A stretch of 64,000 nucleotides of DNA from Pseudofrankia coriaricola. Its GTDB lineage: Bacteria; Actinomycetota; Actinomycetes; Frankiales; Frankiaceae. Positions 1 through 8,668 of this stretch are shown here, in pieces (position 1 is the stretch's first letter; each line of letters begins with the position of its first letter). The notes under the pieces are model-generated. The model was given only the letters and a program-made list of their open reading frames with translations. It was not told the origin of the DNA and did not search any database. The stretch covers positions 1 through 64,000 of the forward strand of contig NZ_MBLO01000234.1 in assembly GCF_001854805.1 (NCBI RefSeq), read 5' to 3'. Position numbers and translations under genes: made by a program.

Positions 1-608
1 AAGGTGATCAGAGTCGCGATGGTGCTCGCCACCAGCGCCGTGCCGACCGCCAGGGAGACCATCCGCCCAGGAACGGTCCGCGACCGTTCCGGCCGCGTTG
101 GCCGTGCCGCGTCCCGGCCCGTCACGGCGGCGGCCAGGCGGTCGCTTCGCGCGGGGATTCGTCTCGAATCCCTGGGCCTGCCCGCGCTCGTACCCACCTC
201 CGTGGCCGCGACCATGTTCAGAGCCGCGTCCACATGCGCTGCCAGGTCCGCATCCGCATCGGAGCCGGAGTCCTCGAGACGGGGATCCAGGTCGGTTTCG
301 GGGCCGTCGTCGTCGGCGACCGAGAGCCGGTCGGATCGGGCGGGCCGTGGGCGGACCCGCCGCCAGGCCGAGAGCCACGCCTCCCGTCGGCGCGGGTCGT
401 AGGCCTCCACGATCAGGGTGAGGGTCTTGGCGGTCAACCGTCTGCGCCCGTTGCGCAGGTCGTTGACCGTCGTCTTGGACAGCCCGGTCCGTCGCTCCAC
501 GGCACGGTCGTAGGAGTCGCCCAGCAGGCCGAGCATGGCGACACGCAGTTCGTCCTCGGTCGAGACCGACGCTGGGTCGGGCACCGGCTCCATCCCCGGC
601 TCCGTCAT
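1..608 (-). CDS. HTH-domain membrane-anchored protein, C-terminus cut by window edge
   Basis: The reading frame starts at the ATG at 606-608, with an AAGGAG ribosome site nine bases upstream, and stays open to the left edge (about 202 codons visible). Residues 21-75 look like a helix-turn-helix segment (TGLSKTTVNDLRNG, then RRLTAKTLTLIVEAYDP), so the protein probably binds DNA. A charged low-complexity linker follows, and a hydrophobic stretch (MVSLAVGTALVASTIATLI) near residues 178-197 suggests one membrane span. This layout resembles actinomycete proteins with a cytoplasmic HTH and an extracytoplasmic part that lies beyond the edge. Family and target are unknown. It is divergent from the gene at 1055. 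Confidence 0.7.
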   Translation of the reverse strand, partial: MTEPGMEPVPDPASVSTEDELRVAMLGLLGDSYDRAVERRTGLSKTTVNDLRNGRRRLTAKTLTLIVEAYDPRRREAWLSAWRRVRPRPARSDRLSVADDDGPETDLDPRLEDSGSDADADLAAHVDAALNMVAATEVGTSAGRPRDSRRIPARSDRLAAAVTGRDAARPTRPERSRTVPGRMVSLAVGTALVASTIATLIT

Positions 609-1054
609 CAGGTCGCGCTCCTTCGCGTCATGTCCGACAGGCGTGCCCTCGGCGGGCGTGGTCTCGCGCTCGCCGGCCGGTTGCCGTGCGTACACCAGAC
701 CGGCACAGGGAATGCCTGTCGGGGTGATTCTTCCAGCCCGGCCGGCGAAACAGGACGGGACGGGACAGCCAGGACGCCGTGTTGCCCAGAGAGGCGTTGC
801 CGCAGCGTGCCGGGCCGATAACCTCGGGTCGCGGCACGGGGGGCCGGCGGTGGCCGGTCACCGCCCCCGGAGATCTGCCGGGGCCGGTGACCGGCCATGC
901 CTGCCAGACCACTCCCCGCCCCTGCGGCGCCGGACGGCCCCGCCAGGTGGTCGGGCTGGGCCCGGTCGCCCTTGTGCCGAGCTGACGCCGAAGCCGGGCC
1001 ATCATGTCCTCTGCTGGGAGCCGCACCCTCGCGCGGACCCGGCCGGGAGGCTTC
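609..1054. other. Divergent intergenic region with a long hairpin
   Basis: No convincing gene lies here; the open frames are antisense or shadow frames. Both flanking genes must have their promoters in it, but I could not pick -35/-10 boxes. Its main content is the inverted repeat listed at 851-897. Confidence 0.5.
851..897. repeat. 20-bp inverted repeat (stable hairpin)
   Basis: Arms at 851-870 and 878-897 pair over 20 bp with one mismatch around the 7-nt loop AGATCTG. The arms begin TGGCCGGTCACCG and end CGGTGACCGGCCA. It sits between two divergent genes, so it does not terminate either one. A related but shorter motif (GGCCTGTCACCGGCCATGG) occurs near 3316-3334. It may be an operator or a dispersed extragenic palindrome. 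Confidence 0.6.
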
Positions 1055-1762
1055 GTGAACCAGAGCACCGGTGTCGACGACACCTTCGTGCGCACTCGCA
1101 CCGCCCTGCACGCCGTCGCCGAACACGTGCTGGCCGCCGCGCGCCACCGCGCCACCGGCCGTATCGGCCTGGCCGTCACTCCGGGCGGGTTCGGTACACC
1201 GCCGTTCGGCGACGAACGCAGGACCATCGCCGTCGACGGCACGGACCTGGTGGTCAGCGTGGGTCCGGGCGACGGGGCGTCCGGCGTGGAGGTGACGCGG
1301 GCTCCGCTGCGTACGTTGGCGGCCGCCGCGACGCTCGCCGGGCTACCCGCGCCCGGCGGCCCCGCCGAGGTCTACCACCTGAACACGTCCTGCGACCCGG
1401 ATGCGCCGCTGGCTGTCGACGTGGACGCGGCCCGCCTGCTTGCCGACTGGTACGCACTCGGTGACGCGGCGCTGCGCCGGTGGCGGGCCGAGATCCCCGG
1501 CGACGAGCCGAGCGGTGTCACGCTGTGGCCCGAGCACGCCGACGTCGCCATCCGCGCCGCTGACATCAACTACGGCGCCTCACCGGGCGACGAATACATC
1601 GCGCAGCCCTACCTCTACGTCGGCCCGCCGGCGCCACCGCCGACCTCTCCGGACGGGTTCTGGAACGCATCCTTCGGGGCCTACCTCACCTGGGACAAGG
1701 TCCACTCGGTCGCCGACGCCGTCGACTTCTTTCGCCAGGGCCGCCGGCTCGCCCGCGGCTGA
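1055..1762 (+). CDS. Conserved hypothetical protein, 235 aa
   Basis: The GTG at 1055 is preferred because GGGAGG lies four bases upstream; an in-frame ATG at 1004 would add 17 Arg-rich residues and has no ribosome site. The protein looks soluble, with no signal peptide or membrane span. It has a hydrophobic alpha/beta N-terminal half and an acidic, aromatic C-terminal half (GDEYIAQPYLYVGPP, SFGAYLTWDKV). I do not recognise a catalytic motif. Third-position G/C bias across the frame supports coding. It stands alone between the divergent HTH gene and tRNA-Arg. Confidence 0.8.
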   Translation: MNQSTGVDDTFVRTRTALHAVAEHVLAAARHRATGRIGLAVTPGGFGTPPFGDERRTIAVDGTDLVVSVGPGDGASGVEVTRAPLRTLAAAATLAGLPAPGGPAEVYHLNTSCDPDAPLAVDVDAARLLADWYALGDAALRRWRAEIPGDEPSGVTLWPEHADVAIRAADINYGASPGDEYIAQPYLYVGPPAPPPTSPDGFWNASFGAYLTWDKVHSVADAVDFFRQGRRLARG

Positions 1763-1813
1763 CGGTCTACCTTGATCAGGGGATGTCCAGAGGCGCCGCA
1801 AGGCAAGGGTCTG

Positions 1814-1886
1814 CGCGCCCGGCAGGGATCGAACCTGCGACCCAGTGCTTAGAAGGCACTCGCTCTATCCGCTGAGCTACGGGCGC
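1814..1886 (-). tRNA. tRNA-Arg (anticodon TCT)
   Basis: On the minus strand the sequence folds as a complete cloverleaf: acceptor GCGCCCG/CGGGCGC, D-arm GCTC...GAGC, a five-pair anticodon stem AGTGC/GCACT around loop CTTCTAA, and T-arm GCAGG-TTCGATC-CCTGC. The anticodon TCT reads AGA. The CCA end is not encoded. The 3' boundary is good to within a base. Confidence 0.95.
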
Positions 1887-2270
1887 TCTGCTTCCATTGT
1901 GCGGCCTGGTGTTGGCCGCGCGGTGGGACGAGACGGCCCGCGTCGTCGACAGCGCGGCGTGTCCGGCCGCTGAGGCGCGGCCGATGACGGCTGTCGGGAA
2001 GGACGAAGGCGGTCAGAGCGTCAGCTCCGATCTCCCTCGCGCGGGCCACGCCGATAATGCCCGTGCCGGGAGCCTTTCGCCACAGGCTAAAGGTCCCGAC
2101 GCGCCGTTGGTGGGGCGATATCGGTCACCACATCACGCTTCACCGTGTCCGGGACCTCGGGTTGGAACGCCTCTCCGACCCCGTCAGGGCACTCGGTCTC
2201 GTTCTTGGCGGGCAGCCAAGGCATGACCCACCGGACCCGCCGGCTTCCGGCGAGGACTCGGGACACGACT
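1887..2270. other. Intergenic region between tRNA-Arg and the aldo/keto reductase
   Basis: It must hold the tRNA promoter at its left end (minus strand). Apart from one possible 45-codon frame (2087-2224) I see no gene, repeat or structured RNA. Confidence 0.4.
2087..2224 (-). CDS. Possible 45-aa small protein
   Basis: A minus-strand frame begins MPWLPAKNETECPDGVGEAF and ends APPTARRDL. Third positions are about three-quarters G/C, close to its neighbours, and the composition is acidic and not repetitive. Against it, the ribosome site is weak (GGTGGG) and I recognise no family. The 2271-2310 hairpin would separate it from the upstream aldo/keto reductase, so it would need its own promoter. 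Confidence 0.25.
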   Translation of the reverse strand: MPWLPAKNETECPDGVGEAFQPEVPDTVKRDVVTDIAPPTARRDL

Positions 2271-2310
2271 CGGTGGGATCCTCCGGCCTGACGCACGGAG
2301 GATCCCACCG
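2271..2310 (-). terminator. Perfect 15-bp hairpin terminator after the aldo/keto reductase
   Basis: Arms CGGTGGGATCCTCCG (2271-2285) and CGGAGGATCCCACCG (2296-2310) pair perfectly around a 10-nt loop. The hairpin starts 15 bases after the aldo/keto reductase stop. It has no T-run, which is common for actinomycete terminators. Confidence 0.75.
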
Positions 2311-2324
2311 TGACGGAGTCCCTG

Positions 2325-3206
2325 TCAGCGGCCGGCGGCCTCCAGCGCCGCGAACTCGTCGTCGGTGAGGGTGAGGCCGGCCGCGGCGATGTTCTCCTCG
2401 AGGTGGTCGACGGACTTGGTGCCAGGAATCGGGAGCATCACCGGCGAGCGGCGCAGCAGCCAGGCGAGGGCGAGCTGGGCGGGCGTCGCGTTGTGGGCCG
2501 CCGCCGCGGCGTCCAGCGGGCCGCCCGGCCGGGCGAGCCTGCCGGTGCCCACCGGGAACCACGGAATGAAGCCAAGCCCTTCCCGCTCCGCGTAGTCGAG
2601 GACGTCCTCGGAGGCGCGGTCGGCCAGGTTGTAGCGGTTCTGCACGCTCACGATGTCGACGATCGTGCGGGCGTGCGCGAGCTGGTCGACGCTCACCTCG
2701 GACAGGCCGATATGGCGGATCTTCCCTTCCTGCTGCATCGCCTTCAGCTCGCCGAGGGAGTCCTCGGCGGGGGTGTCCGGGTCGATGCGGTGCAGCTGGA
2801 GCAGGTCGATGCGCTCCAGCTTCAGCCGGCGCAGCGACATTTCCACCTCCTGGCGCAGGTACGCCGGGTGGCCGACCGGGACCCACACGGACGGACCGGT
2901 CCTGACGAAGCCGGCCTTGGTGGCGATCACCAGGTCGTCCGGGTACGGATAGAGCGCCTCGGCGATCAGCTCCTCGCTCACGTACGGCCCGTACGAGTCC
3001 GCGGTGTCAATGAAGTTCACACCCAGCTCGACGGCGTGCCGCAGTACCCGGATGGCACCCTCCGGGTCGGCCGGCGGGCCCCATACACCGGGCCCGGTGA
3101 TCTGCATGGCGCCGTAGCCGAGCCGGCGCACCGGCAGGTCGCCTCCGATCGTGAAGGTCCCGCTGGCGCTGGCCGTCGGCTGTGCCGTGCCCGTCGCACT
3201 CGACAT
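2325..3206 (-). CDS. Aldo/keto reductase family oxidoreductase
   Basis: This 293-aa cytosolic protein is a single (beta/alpha)8 aldo/keto reductase that should reduce carbonyls with NADPH. Visible signatures are the N-terminal [17 protein letters not shown], the catalytic Asp and Tyr in [18 protein letters not shown], the lysine in LVIATKAGF, the histidine in LLQLHRID, and the cofactor-binding [19 protein letters not shown] near the C-terminus. The ATG at 3206 is chosen because AGGAG lies seven bases upstream; the longer frame adds a low-complexity Ala/Gly/Pro tail with no family similarity. The substrate cannot be told from sequence. The gene stands alone and ends in a strong hairpin. Confidence 0.92.
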   Translation of the reverse strand: MSSATGTAQPTASASGTFTIGGDLPVRRLGYGAMQITGPGVWGPPADPEGAIRVLRHAVELGVNFIDTADSYGPYVSEELIAEALYPYPDDLVIATKAGFVRTGPSVWVPVGHPAYLRQEVEMSLRRLKLERIDLLQLHRIDPDTPAEDSLGELKAMQQEGKIRHIGLSEVSVDQLAHARTIVDIVSVQNRYNLADRASEDVLDYAEREGLGFIPWFPVGTGRLARPGGPLDAAAAAHNATPAQLALAWLLRRSPVMLPIPGTKSVDHLEENIAAAGLTLTDDEFAALEAAGR

Positions 3207-3738
3207 GTTCGTCTCCTCGTCGTCCCTGTAGGTCGTGCTCGCGGCCCGCGCCCCGTGGCCTCCCACGGCCCCTGCCAGGCACCTGGTTACGCCGGCCGCC
3301 GCGGAACCACCGCGATGGCCTGTCACCGGCCATGGCGGCGCGGGACCGGGGAGCGCGGGCTCAGCTGCCGGCGGCTGGGCCGCACCGCCCGGGCTCGCCG
3401 CCGGCCTCCCGCCGGCTCGCGCCACCCGCCGGCGTCGGCCAGTTCACGCCTGACCGGTGCCCGCTGCCCGTCCTGGTCTTTGTTCCGGGCCGTCCGTCGC
3501 TGGCAACCGCGCCCCAGCGGGCAGTGTTCCCAGCACCACGAGATCATTCACAGGCCCCTGGCCAGCCTGTGGACGGGGCGCCCTCATCCACAGGCAGCGC
3601 CTGCGCGCTTCTCACCTCGGCGGTCGGCGGCGATCCTGATGGTGCCGCCGGCGACCCGCCGGCCCGCGCTCCCGACCTCCGTCAGCGCACGTCAGCCGCT
3701 CCCACCAGCCCAGCGGCCCCATGCCCCGGAAGGCCAGC
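3207..3738. other. Divergent intergenic region upstream of ssb with DnaA-box-like repeats
   Basis: No gene is supported in this 532-bp gap. It holds three related 7-8 bp words: TTCACAGG (about 3547-3554), CCTGTGGA (3566-3573) and TCCACAGG (3587-3594). The last two form an inverted repeat with a 13-nt spacer. TCATCCACA at 3584-3592 differs from the classic DnaA box TTATCCACA at one position. Given the neighbouring ssb, DnaA control is conceivable, but the match is short. Promoter boxes were not identified. Confidence 0.35.
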
Positions 3739-4380
3739 ATGCTCGACGCCACCATCAGCCTCGTCGGCAACGTCATCGAGAACCCCAACCTGAAGGTGAC
3801 TCCCAACGGCACCTACCTCTGTTCCTTCCGCATCGCCTCGACGGCGCGTCGCTATGACCGCAAGGAGAACCGCTGGGTCGACGGATCGTCGCTGTTCATC
3901 GAGGTCACCTGTTGGCGCAGGCTGGCTGAGAACGTCGCCGCCAGCCTGAACAAGGGCGACCGTGCGCTGATCATCGGCCGGCTCCGGCTGCGCGAGTTCG
4001 ACAACGCGCAGGGCGAGCGGCGCCGACGCTACGAGATCGAGGCGGACGCCATCGGCCCCGAGCTTGCCTGGCGCCCCGCCCGCGTCATGCGCGCGAGCCG
4101 CGGCGGCGCCGGCGAGCGCCCTGCCGGCCAGACCGGTGTCCCTCCCGGCACCGCCGTCGAGACCGGTCCGGTCGCCAACGGCGAGTACGGCGACGATGCG
4201 CAGGCCGGGCCGGCCTCGCCGCTCGACGAGACCACGCCCTGGGCAGACGGTGACCTCGACGGAGATTCCTTCACCCACGCCGGCGCGGCACCGGCCGACG
4301 AGCTCCCCGGCGGGGTCCTCGGCGAGGTCCGGCCCGACTGGTCTGACACCGCTGACTCTGACACCGCCGACGTGCGCTGA
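3739..4380 (+). CDS. ssb: Single-stranded DNA-binding protein (SSB paralogue)
   Basis: Residues 1-110 form an OB-fold SSB domain (ISLVGNVIENPNLKV, LCSFRIASTARRYDRKENRW, FIEVTCWRRLAENVAASLNKGDRALIIGRL). It binds and protects ssDNA during replication or repair. The ATG at 3739 is preferred over 3721 because GGAAGG lies five bases ahead. At 213 aa it has a long acidic, Gly/Pro-rich tail but ends ...DTADVR, without the DDDIPF-type tip that canonical SSB uses to recruit partners. No rpsF/rpsR neighbours are present, unlike the housekeeping ssb operon. It is therefore probably an accessory SSB, as seen in many actinomycetes. Confidence 0.9.
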   Translation: MLDATISLVGNVIENPNLKVTPNGTYLCSFRIASTARRYDRKENRWVDGSSLFIEVTCWRRLAENVAASLNKGDRALIIGRLRLREFDNAQGERRRRYEIEADAIGPELAWRPARVMRASRGGAGERPAGQTGVPPGTAVETGPVANGEYGDDAQAGPASPLDETTPWADGDLDGDSFTHAGAAPADELPGGVLGEVRPDWSDTADSDTADVR

Positions 4381-4651
4381 GCCTGAGCAGGCCGCTCTGA
4401 CGCCACCGGCCGCGTCCGCCTTCTACCCGGTGTCCCGCCAACGGGGCATCGTGCGCCGGCCGCCGATGGACACGGCGCCTCGATACACGACCCGCGGGGC
4501 AAGGCACCGCGAGGTGTGGCCCGACTGTGGCATGGGCTGTGGTGGCGAAAAACGCCTGCGTGACCCCATAGTTCATGCCCCGAGCCCATGGCCGGACGGC
4601 GGCGCCACGTCGGCGGTCGTGGGGCGCGCCCCGGGGGAGTGGATGTGACCG

Positions 4652-6952
4652 ATGGTGCCGTACCTCGATCTAGAGCGGTCCCCCTCGACGGATACGCTCA
4701 CCCCGGTGACCAGCGTGCGCGACGACCGGGAACGGCCAGCCGCCGCGGCCGCCGTTCCCGGCCAGGCAGCGGCACCTCGAACGACCGTCCCCCCGGCCGG
4801 GGACGCCGACGGCGGCCCCGACGCCCCCCCACCCCAGCCCGGCGCTCTCCTGCCCGCGCCCGAGGGCCGCGAGCCGGCGCCCCAGCCCCCGACGCGGGCC
4901 ACGGCCAGCCCAGGCCGGCGCGCGCTGGCCGCCGTCGCCGGGCGCCTCGCCGCCGTCAGTCCGGCAGGGCGCTACGTGGCGGTGCTCGCCTTCGTCGCGG
5001 CCGCGCTCGCGCTGGTGGTCAAGTACCTGCTGTTCCCCTACCTGTCGATCAACAACGACGAGGCGCTGTACCGGCTACAGGCGCAGACCCTGGCCGCCGG
5101 CAGGCTGTTCCCGGTCGCCGGTGACCCAGCCACCTCCTACGCGCCCTGGCTCGCGGTGCCCAGCCACGGGCACTACGTGCTGAAGTACACCCCGTTCGTG
5201 CCGGCGCTGTTCGCGTTGAGCCTGCTCGTCACCGGCGGCTTCGGCCTGGGGCTCGCGGCCGTCGCCGCCGCCGCCGTCGCCGTCACCTACCGCCTCGGGC
5301 TCGCGCTGTTCGGCGACCGGCGGGTCGCCGCCGTGGCGGCGACGCTGTTCACCGCGTCCCCGCTGGTGGTGCTGCTCGACGGCATGCTGCTGGCCTACCT
5401 CCCGGTGCTGGTGATGGTCGAGCTGGCGGTGCTCGGCCTGCTGCGAGGCCTGCGCGCGGGCGGGGCCACGCCTGTCGACGGGGGCGGCCCAGGCGGCCTG
5501 TCGGGCGGCCGGGGCGGCTGGCGGGACGGGAGCCGGTGGGCGCTGGTCGGTGCCGGCGTCGCGGCGGGGACCGCGGTGGCGGTGCGGCCGTTCGACGTGC
5601 TGACACTGCTGGCGCCGCTGGCGGGCTGGGCGGTGGTGACGGCGCGTGGCCGGCGGGCCTGGCTGATCGGATGGGTGTGTGCGGGCCTGGCGGCGCCGGC
5701 CGGGCTGCTGCTCGCGTTCAACGCCGCCGCGACCGGCTCGGCGCTGCGGCTACCGTTCAGCTACCTGGAGTCCGAGGACAAGATGGGCTTCGGGGTACGC
5801 CGGCTCTACCCGACGGACCGGGCCCACCATTTCGGCTTCCTCGACGGGCTTGCCTCGGTTGGCGACCACCTGTTCCTGCTGGGAGGGTGGGCGTGCGGCG
5901 GGGTCGTCCTGCTGGCGTGCGCGATCGGCGCGGTCGCACGCCGCCGGGTCGGCGGCGCCGGGCTCGCGCTCGGCGCCGGTGTGCTGGTGTTCCTCGGCGG
6001 CTATGTCGCGTTCTGGGGCGCGTGGAACGCTGCCTACCTGTGGGGCGGTATCCGCTACATCGGGCCGTTCTACATGCTTCCGGTGCTGGCCGTGCTCGTC
6101 CAGCTCGGGGCCCGCGGCCTGGTGGACCTGGCTGCCTGGCGGCCCCGGCTCGCCCAGGCCGCGGTGGCCGTCGCCGCGGGGCTCACCTGCCTGGTGCTGG
6201 CCACGGCGATTCCGGCCAACCTGACACTCACCCGCCACGACCGCGACCTCGACGCGGCGATCGACGGGCTGCCCGGCGACCCGTTGGTGTTCCTGTCGGT
6301 CGACCCGCTGTACCTGATGCACCCGACGTCGCTCGCCGCGAACCCGCCCGAGCTCGACGGCCGGGTGCTGTGGGCCGTCACCCGCGGCGGCACCGCGGAC
6401 CTCGCGGTCCTCGCCCAGCACCCGGCCCGGCCCGCCTACCTGCTGCGGATCCCACCCGCCTACAACCGGACGCCCGGCTCCCCGTCCGGGACCCGCCTGG
6501 AGCGGCTGGCCACGCGCACCGGCGATGCCGTCACGCTGGACGTGACCGTCGACCCGGCGTACGAGCCGGCAAAGGCGGCACGCCTCGTCCTCACCACCAA
6601 CGCCGGGGACGTCTCCTACCCGATCGACCCGTCCCGCCCGGTCACCGCCCGGCTCGTCGTGGACGCCGACGGCGCGACGCTGCGCGGCCTGACCCCGGCG
6701 ACCGGCCTCGCCGGCGACCCGAAGGTCACCCGCGAGGCTCCGGCCCGGCAGCTCAAGCCAGGCAACCGGACCCTGGCGCTCGCGCTCTACGTAACCCCGG
6801 CGGACACCGGCAAGGAACAGTTCGTCGACCGCCAGCTGGCCCCGACCGTCGCCGCCGCCGACGGAGACGTCACCGTCGTCGCGTCCACCGGCCAGGTCAC
6901 CGCCGCCCCCGGCCGCGAGCCGCCTCAGCTCCACCTGACCGCGCCCCACTGA
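4652..6952 (+). CDS. Polytopic membrane protein, GT-C/PMT-type glycosyltransferase-like
   Basis: The 766-aa protein begins with a disordered Pro/Ala-rich cytoplasmic tail (about 100 residues). About ten to twelve membrane spans follow, then a C-terminal soluble region from about residue 520. The first loop after the first span carries INNDEALYRLQ, the acidic motif typical of GT-C enzymes that use lipid-linked sugar donors, and SHGHYVLKYTP lies in the same loop. This suggests transfer of a sugar to a cell-envelope acceptor on the outer face. The C-terminal region (DGDVTVVASTGQVTAAPG) looks beta-rich and extracytoplasmic. Donor and acceptor are unknown. GGGGGAG upstream of ATG 4652 supports the start. 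Confidence 0.75.
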   Translation: MVPYLDLERSPSTDTLTPVTSVRDDRERPAAAAAVPGQAAAPRTTVPPAGDADGGPDAPPPQPGALLPAPEGREPAPQPPTRATASPGRRALAAVAGRLAAVSPAGRYVAVLAFVAAALALVVKYLLFPYLSINNDEALYRLQAQTLAAGRLFPVAGDPATSYAPWLAVPSHGHYVLKYTPFVPALFALSLLVTGGFGLGLAAVAAAAVAVTYRLGLALFGDRRVAAVAATLFTASPLVVLLDGMLLAYLPVLVMVELAVLGLLRGLRAGGATPVDGGGPGGLSGGRGGWRDGSRWALVGAGVAAGTAVAVRPFDVLTLLAPLAGWAVVTARGRRAWLIGWVCAGLAAPAGLLLAFNAAATGSALRLPFSYLESEDKMGFGVRRLYPTDRAHHFGFLDGLASVGDHLFLLGGWACGGVVLLACAIGAVARRRVGGAGLALGAGVLVFLGGYVAFWGAWNAAYLWGGIRYIGPFYMLPVLAVLVQLGARGLVDLAAWRPRLAQAAVAVAAGLTCLVLATAIPANLTLTRHDRDLDAAIDGLPGDPLVFLSVDPLYLMHPTSLAANPPELDGRVLWAVTRGGTADLAVLAQHPARPAYLLRIPPAYNRTPGSPSGTRLERLATRTGDAVTLDVTVDPAYEPAKAARLVLTTNAGDVSYPIDPSRPVTARLVVDADGATLRGLTPATGLAGDPKVTREAPARQLKPGNRTLALALYVTPADTGKEQFVDRQLAPTVAAADGDVTVVASTGQVTAAPGREPPQLHLTAPH

Positions 6953-7142
6953 CCGACCACACCGGTTGTCCCCGCTTACCTGCCCGGCCTCGCGGCCGGT
7001 GACAATATGGTCGTCCACGGAGCTTTCGGCGCCTAGCATGGGCACGCACGGTGCATCGACGGCTTGTTCTCGTGACTGCTCGCCCACCGCCGTCCCCTGT
7101 CGTGGCCTCGTCGTTGTCGCCCCTCATCGTCACGGAGTGCGG

Positions 7143-7583
7143 ATGGCCCTCGCCCGGTCCGAGATCGACGCCCGGCTGCTCGTCCTGTACGAGAACCGGG
7201 TCCTGCTGGCGAGCCATCGTGGGCAGGCGTGGTACTTCCTGCCCGGCGGGCGGGTGCGGCCCGGCGAGACCGTCGAGGACGCGCTGCGCCGCGAGATCGA
7301 CAGCCAGGCCGGCCTGGACGTGGGCGCGTTCGACTTCGTCGGCTGCATCGAGCAGGCCTACACCGAGGACAGCGTCGCCATCCACGCGCTGACCACGGTG
7401 TTCACCGCGCCGCTACCGTGGGCTGCCCAGATCATCAGCAACGACCCGGGCGTACACCTGGCCTCCATCGCGATCGAAGACCTTGCCGACCTGGAACTAC
7501 GGCCGGCCCCTCTCAAGGACATGATCCAGCGTTGGGCCGCGGGACGTCCGCCTCTCTGGCGCACCACCCTGCCCACCGTCTGA
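7143..7583 (+). CDS. Nudix-family protein with altered catalytic box
   Basis: A 146-aa single-domain Nudix fold. The start at ATG 7143 fits CACGGAG just upstream and removes an uncharacteristic leader present in the longer frame. The Nudix box reads GGRVRPGETVEDALRREID, then SQAGL. The glycine, first glutamate and RE pair match the family pattern, but the two glutamates of REUxEE that bind catalytic Mg2+ are Ser and Gln. Hydrolysis should be impaired, so it may bind a nucleotide or have shifted chemistry. It lies 31 bases ahead of a Nudix-like/TerB fusion and is probably co-transcribed with it. Confidence 0.85.
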   Translation: MALARSEIDARLLVLYENRVLLASHRGQAWYFLPGGRVRPGETVEDALRREIDSQAGLDVGAFDFVGCIEQAYTEDSVAIHALTTVFTAPLPWAAQIISNDPGVHLASIAIEDLADLELRPAPLKDMIQRWAAGRPPLWRTTLPTV

Positions 7584-7614
7584 CCGGCGCCTGCCACGAC
7601 CGAAGGGATCTGGA

Positions 7615-8643
7615 ATGGCCGTGCTTCCCGCCATCCGGCTCGACGCGCGGATGGTCGCGCGGACAGCCGGCCGGGTGCTGCTGACCAGGGAACCGGGGCA
7701 GCTCTGGCACGCGCTGCCGGGCGGCCCGGTGGACCCCGACGAGGGCACCCAACGCTCGCTCACGCAGCACCTCGGCGAGCTCGCCGGCCCCCTCACCAGC
7801 GCGCGGGCGCGCGATGGCGTCGGAATCGCCGTGACCGGAGCCTCGCCGGGACCATCGGCGGCCAGGTTCCGGGCCTCGGCACCGACCTGGCGATTCGTCG
7901 GAGCCGTCGAGCACACCGGGGACGCGGGCGACGCCCGCGACGCGGATCCGGCCGACGAGTCCTGGGCGCATGGGACACCCGGAACGGAGCATGTCCTCAC
8001 CCTGCTCTTCGCGGCCGACTGGCCGGAAGGCGTGGCGGTGCCCTCGTCGTGGCGAGGCCGCGAGGTCAGCGCCGTCCGGCCCGACGACCTGGTGGTGACA
8101 CGGCTCGCCCCGCTGCCGGTCGCCTGGGCCACGCGTCGCTGGCTCGCCCAGGGCTATCCGGTGTGGCGGTCGCTCGCGCCCGGCGCGGCCCGCGCCGCCT
8201 GGTACGGCTCCCAGCCGCCGGTGGCGACGCTGCGCGGCCAGCTCGCCGCCCGCCGCGACCAGCTGAGGGGCCGGCGGTTCCGGGACGCGGCGGTGGCGAT
8301 ATGCGCCCTGGTGGCCGCCGCCGACGGCCGGATCGACCCGGCCGAGCGCGACGGCCTGCGGGCCTTCCTCGCGACCGACCCGGTCATGGCGAACTTTCCG
8401 GCGGACGAGCTGGAGCAGGCCTTCGACGCGCATGTGGCGGCGCTGGCGGCCGACGCCGACACGGGCAGACGCGCGATCCTCGCCGACGTCGGCAGGGTCC
8501 GCGGGCGTCCTGCCGAAGCCACGGCGGTGCTGCGGCTCGGCGAGGTGATCGGCCGCATCGACGGCGCCTTCCCCCCGGTCGAGCAGGCCGTGCTCGCCGA
8601 AGCCGCCCAGGCGCTCGGCCTCGATCCCGCCCCGACCGTCTGA
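7615..8643 (+). CDS. Degenerate Nudix-like domain fused to TerB domain
   Basis: This is a 342-aa two-part protein. Residues 1-185 resemble the Nudix protein just upstream, with ARTAGRVLLTREPGQLWHAL then GGPVDPDEG, but the RE and EE residues of the box are lost. Residues 222-335 form an all-helical TerB domain (FRDAAVAICALVAAADGRID, LRLGEVIGRIDGAF), the metal-responsive module of tellurite/stress (Ter) systems; its acidic AADGRIDPAE turns are potential metal ligands. AAGGGA upstream of ATG 7615 supports the start. Ter genes 3 kb downstream suggest a shared stress role. A sensory rather than enzymatic function for the N-terminal part is inference. Confidence 0.8.
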   Translation: MAVLPAIRLDARMVARTAGRVLLTREPGQLWHALPGGPVDPDEGTQRSLTQHLGELAGPLTSARARDGVGIAVTGASPGPSAARFRASAPTWRFVGAVEHTGDAGDARDADPADESWAHGTPGTEHVLTLLFAADWPEGVAVPSSWRGREVSAVRPDDLVVTRLAPLPVAWATRRWLAQGYPVWRSLAPGAARAAWYGSQPPVATLRGQLAARRDQLRGRRFRDAAVAICALVAAADGRIDPAERDGLRAFLATDPVMANFPADELEQAFDAHVAALAADADTGRRAILADVGRVRGRPAEATAVLRLGEVIGRIDGAFPPVEQAVLAEAAQALGLDPAPTV

Positions 8644-8668
8644 TCGCACCCGGCTCGGCGGCGGCCGG

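Noticed and set aside
608-1147. Minus-strand frame ending with TGATG onto the HTH gene
   Set aside because: The stop/start overlap looks like coupling, but the frame is antisense to the well-supported gene at 1055 and has Arg/Gly/Ala-rich shadow composition.
3207-3738. Replication origin next to ssb
   Set aside because: Only a few DnaA-box-like words, and no dnaA, dnaN, rpmH or parAB genes nearby.
5750-7087. 445-codon minus-strand frame
   Set aside because: It is antisense to the GT-C-like membrane protein; its composition (Gln/Arg/Gly/Asp) is typical of a shadow frame and there is no ribosome site.
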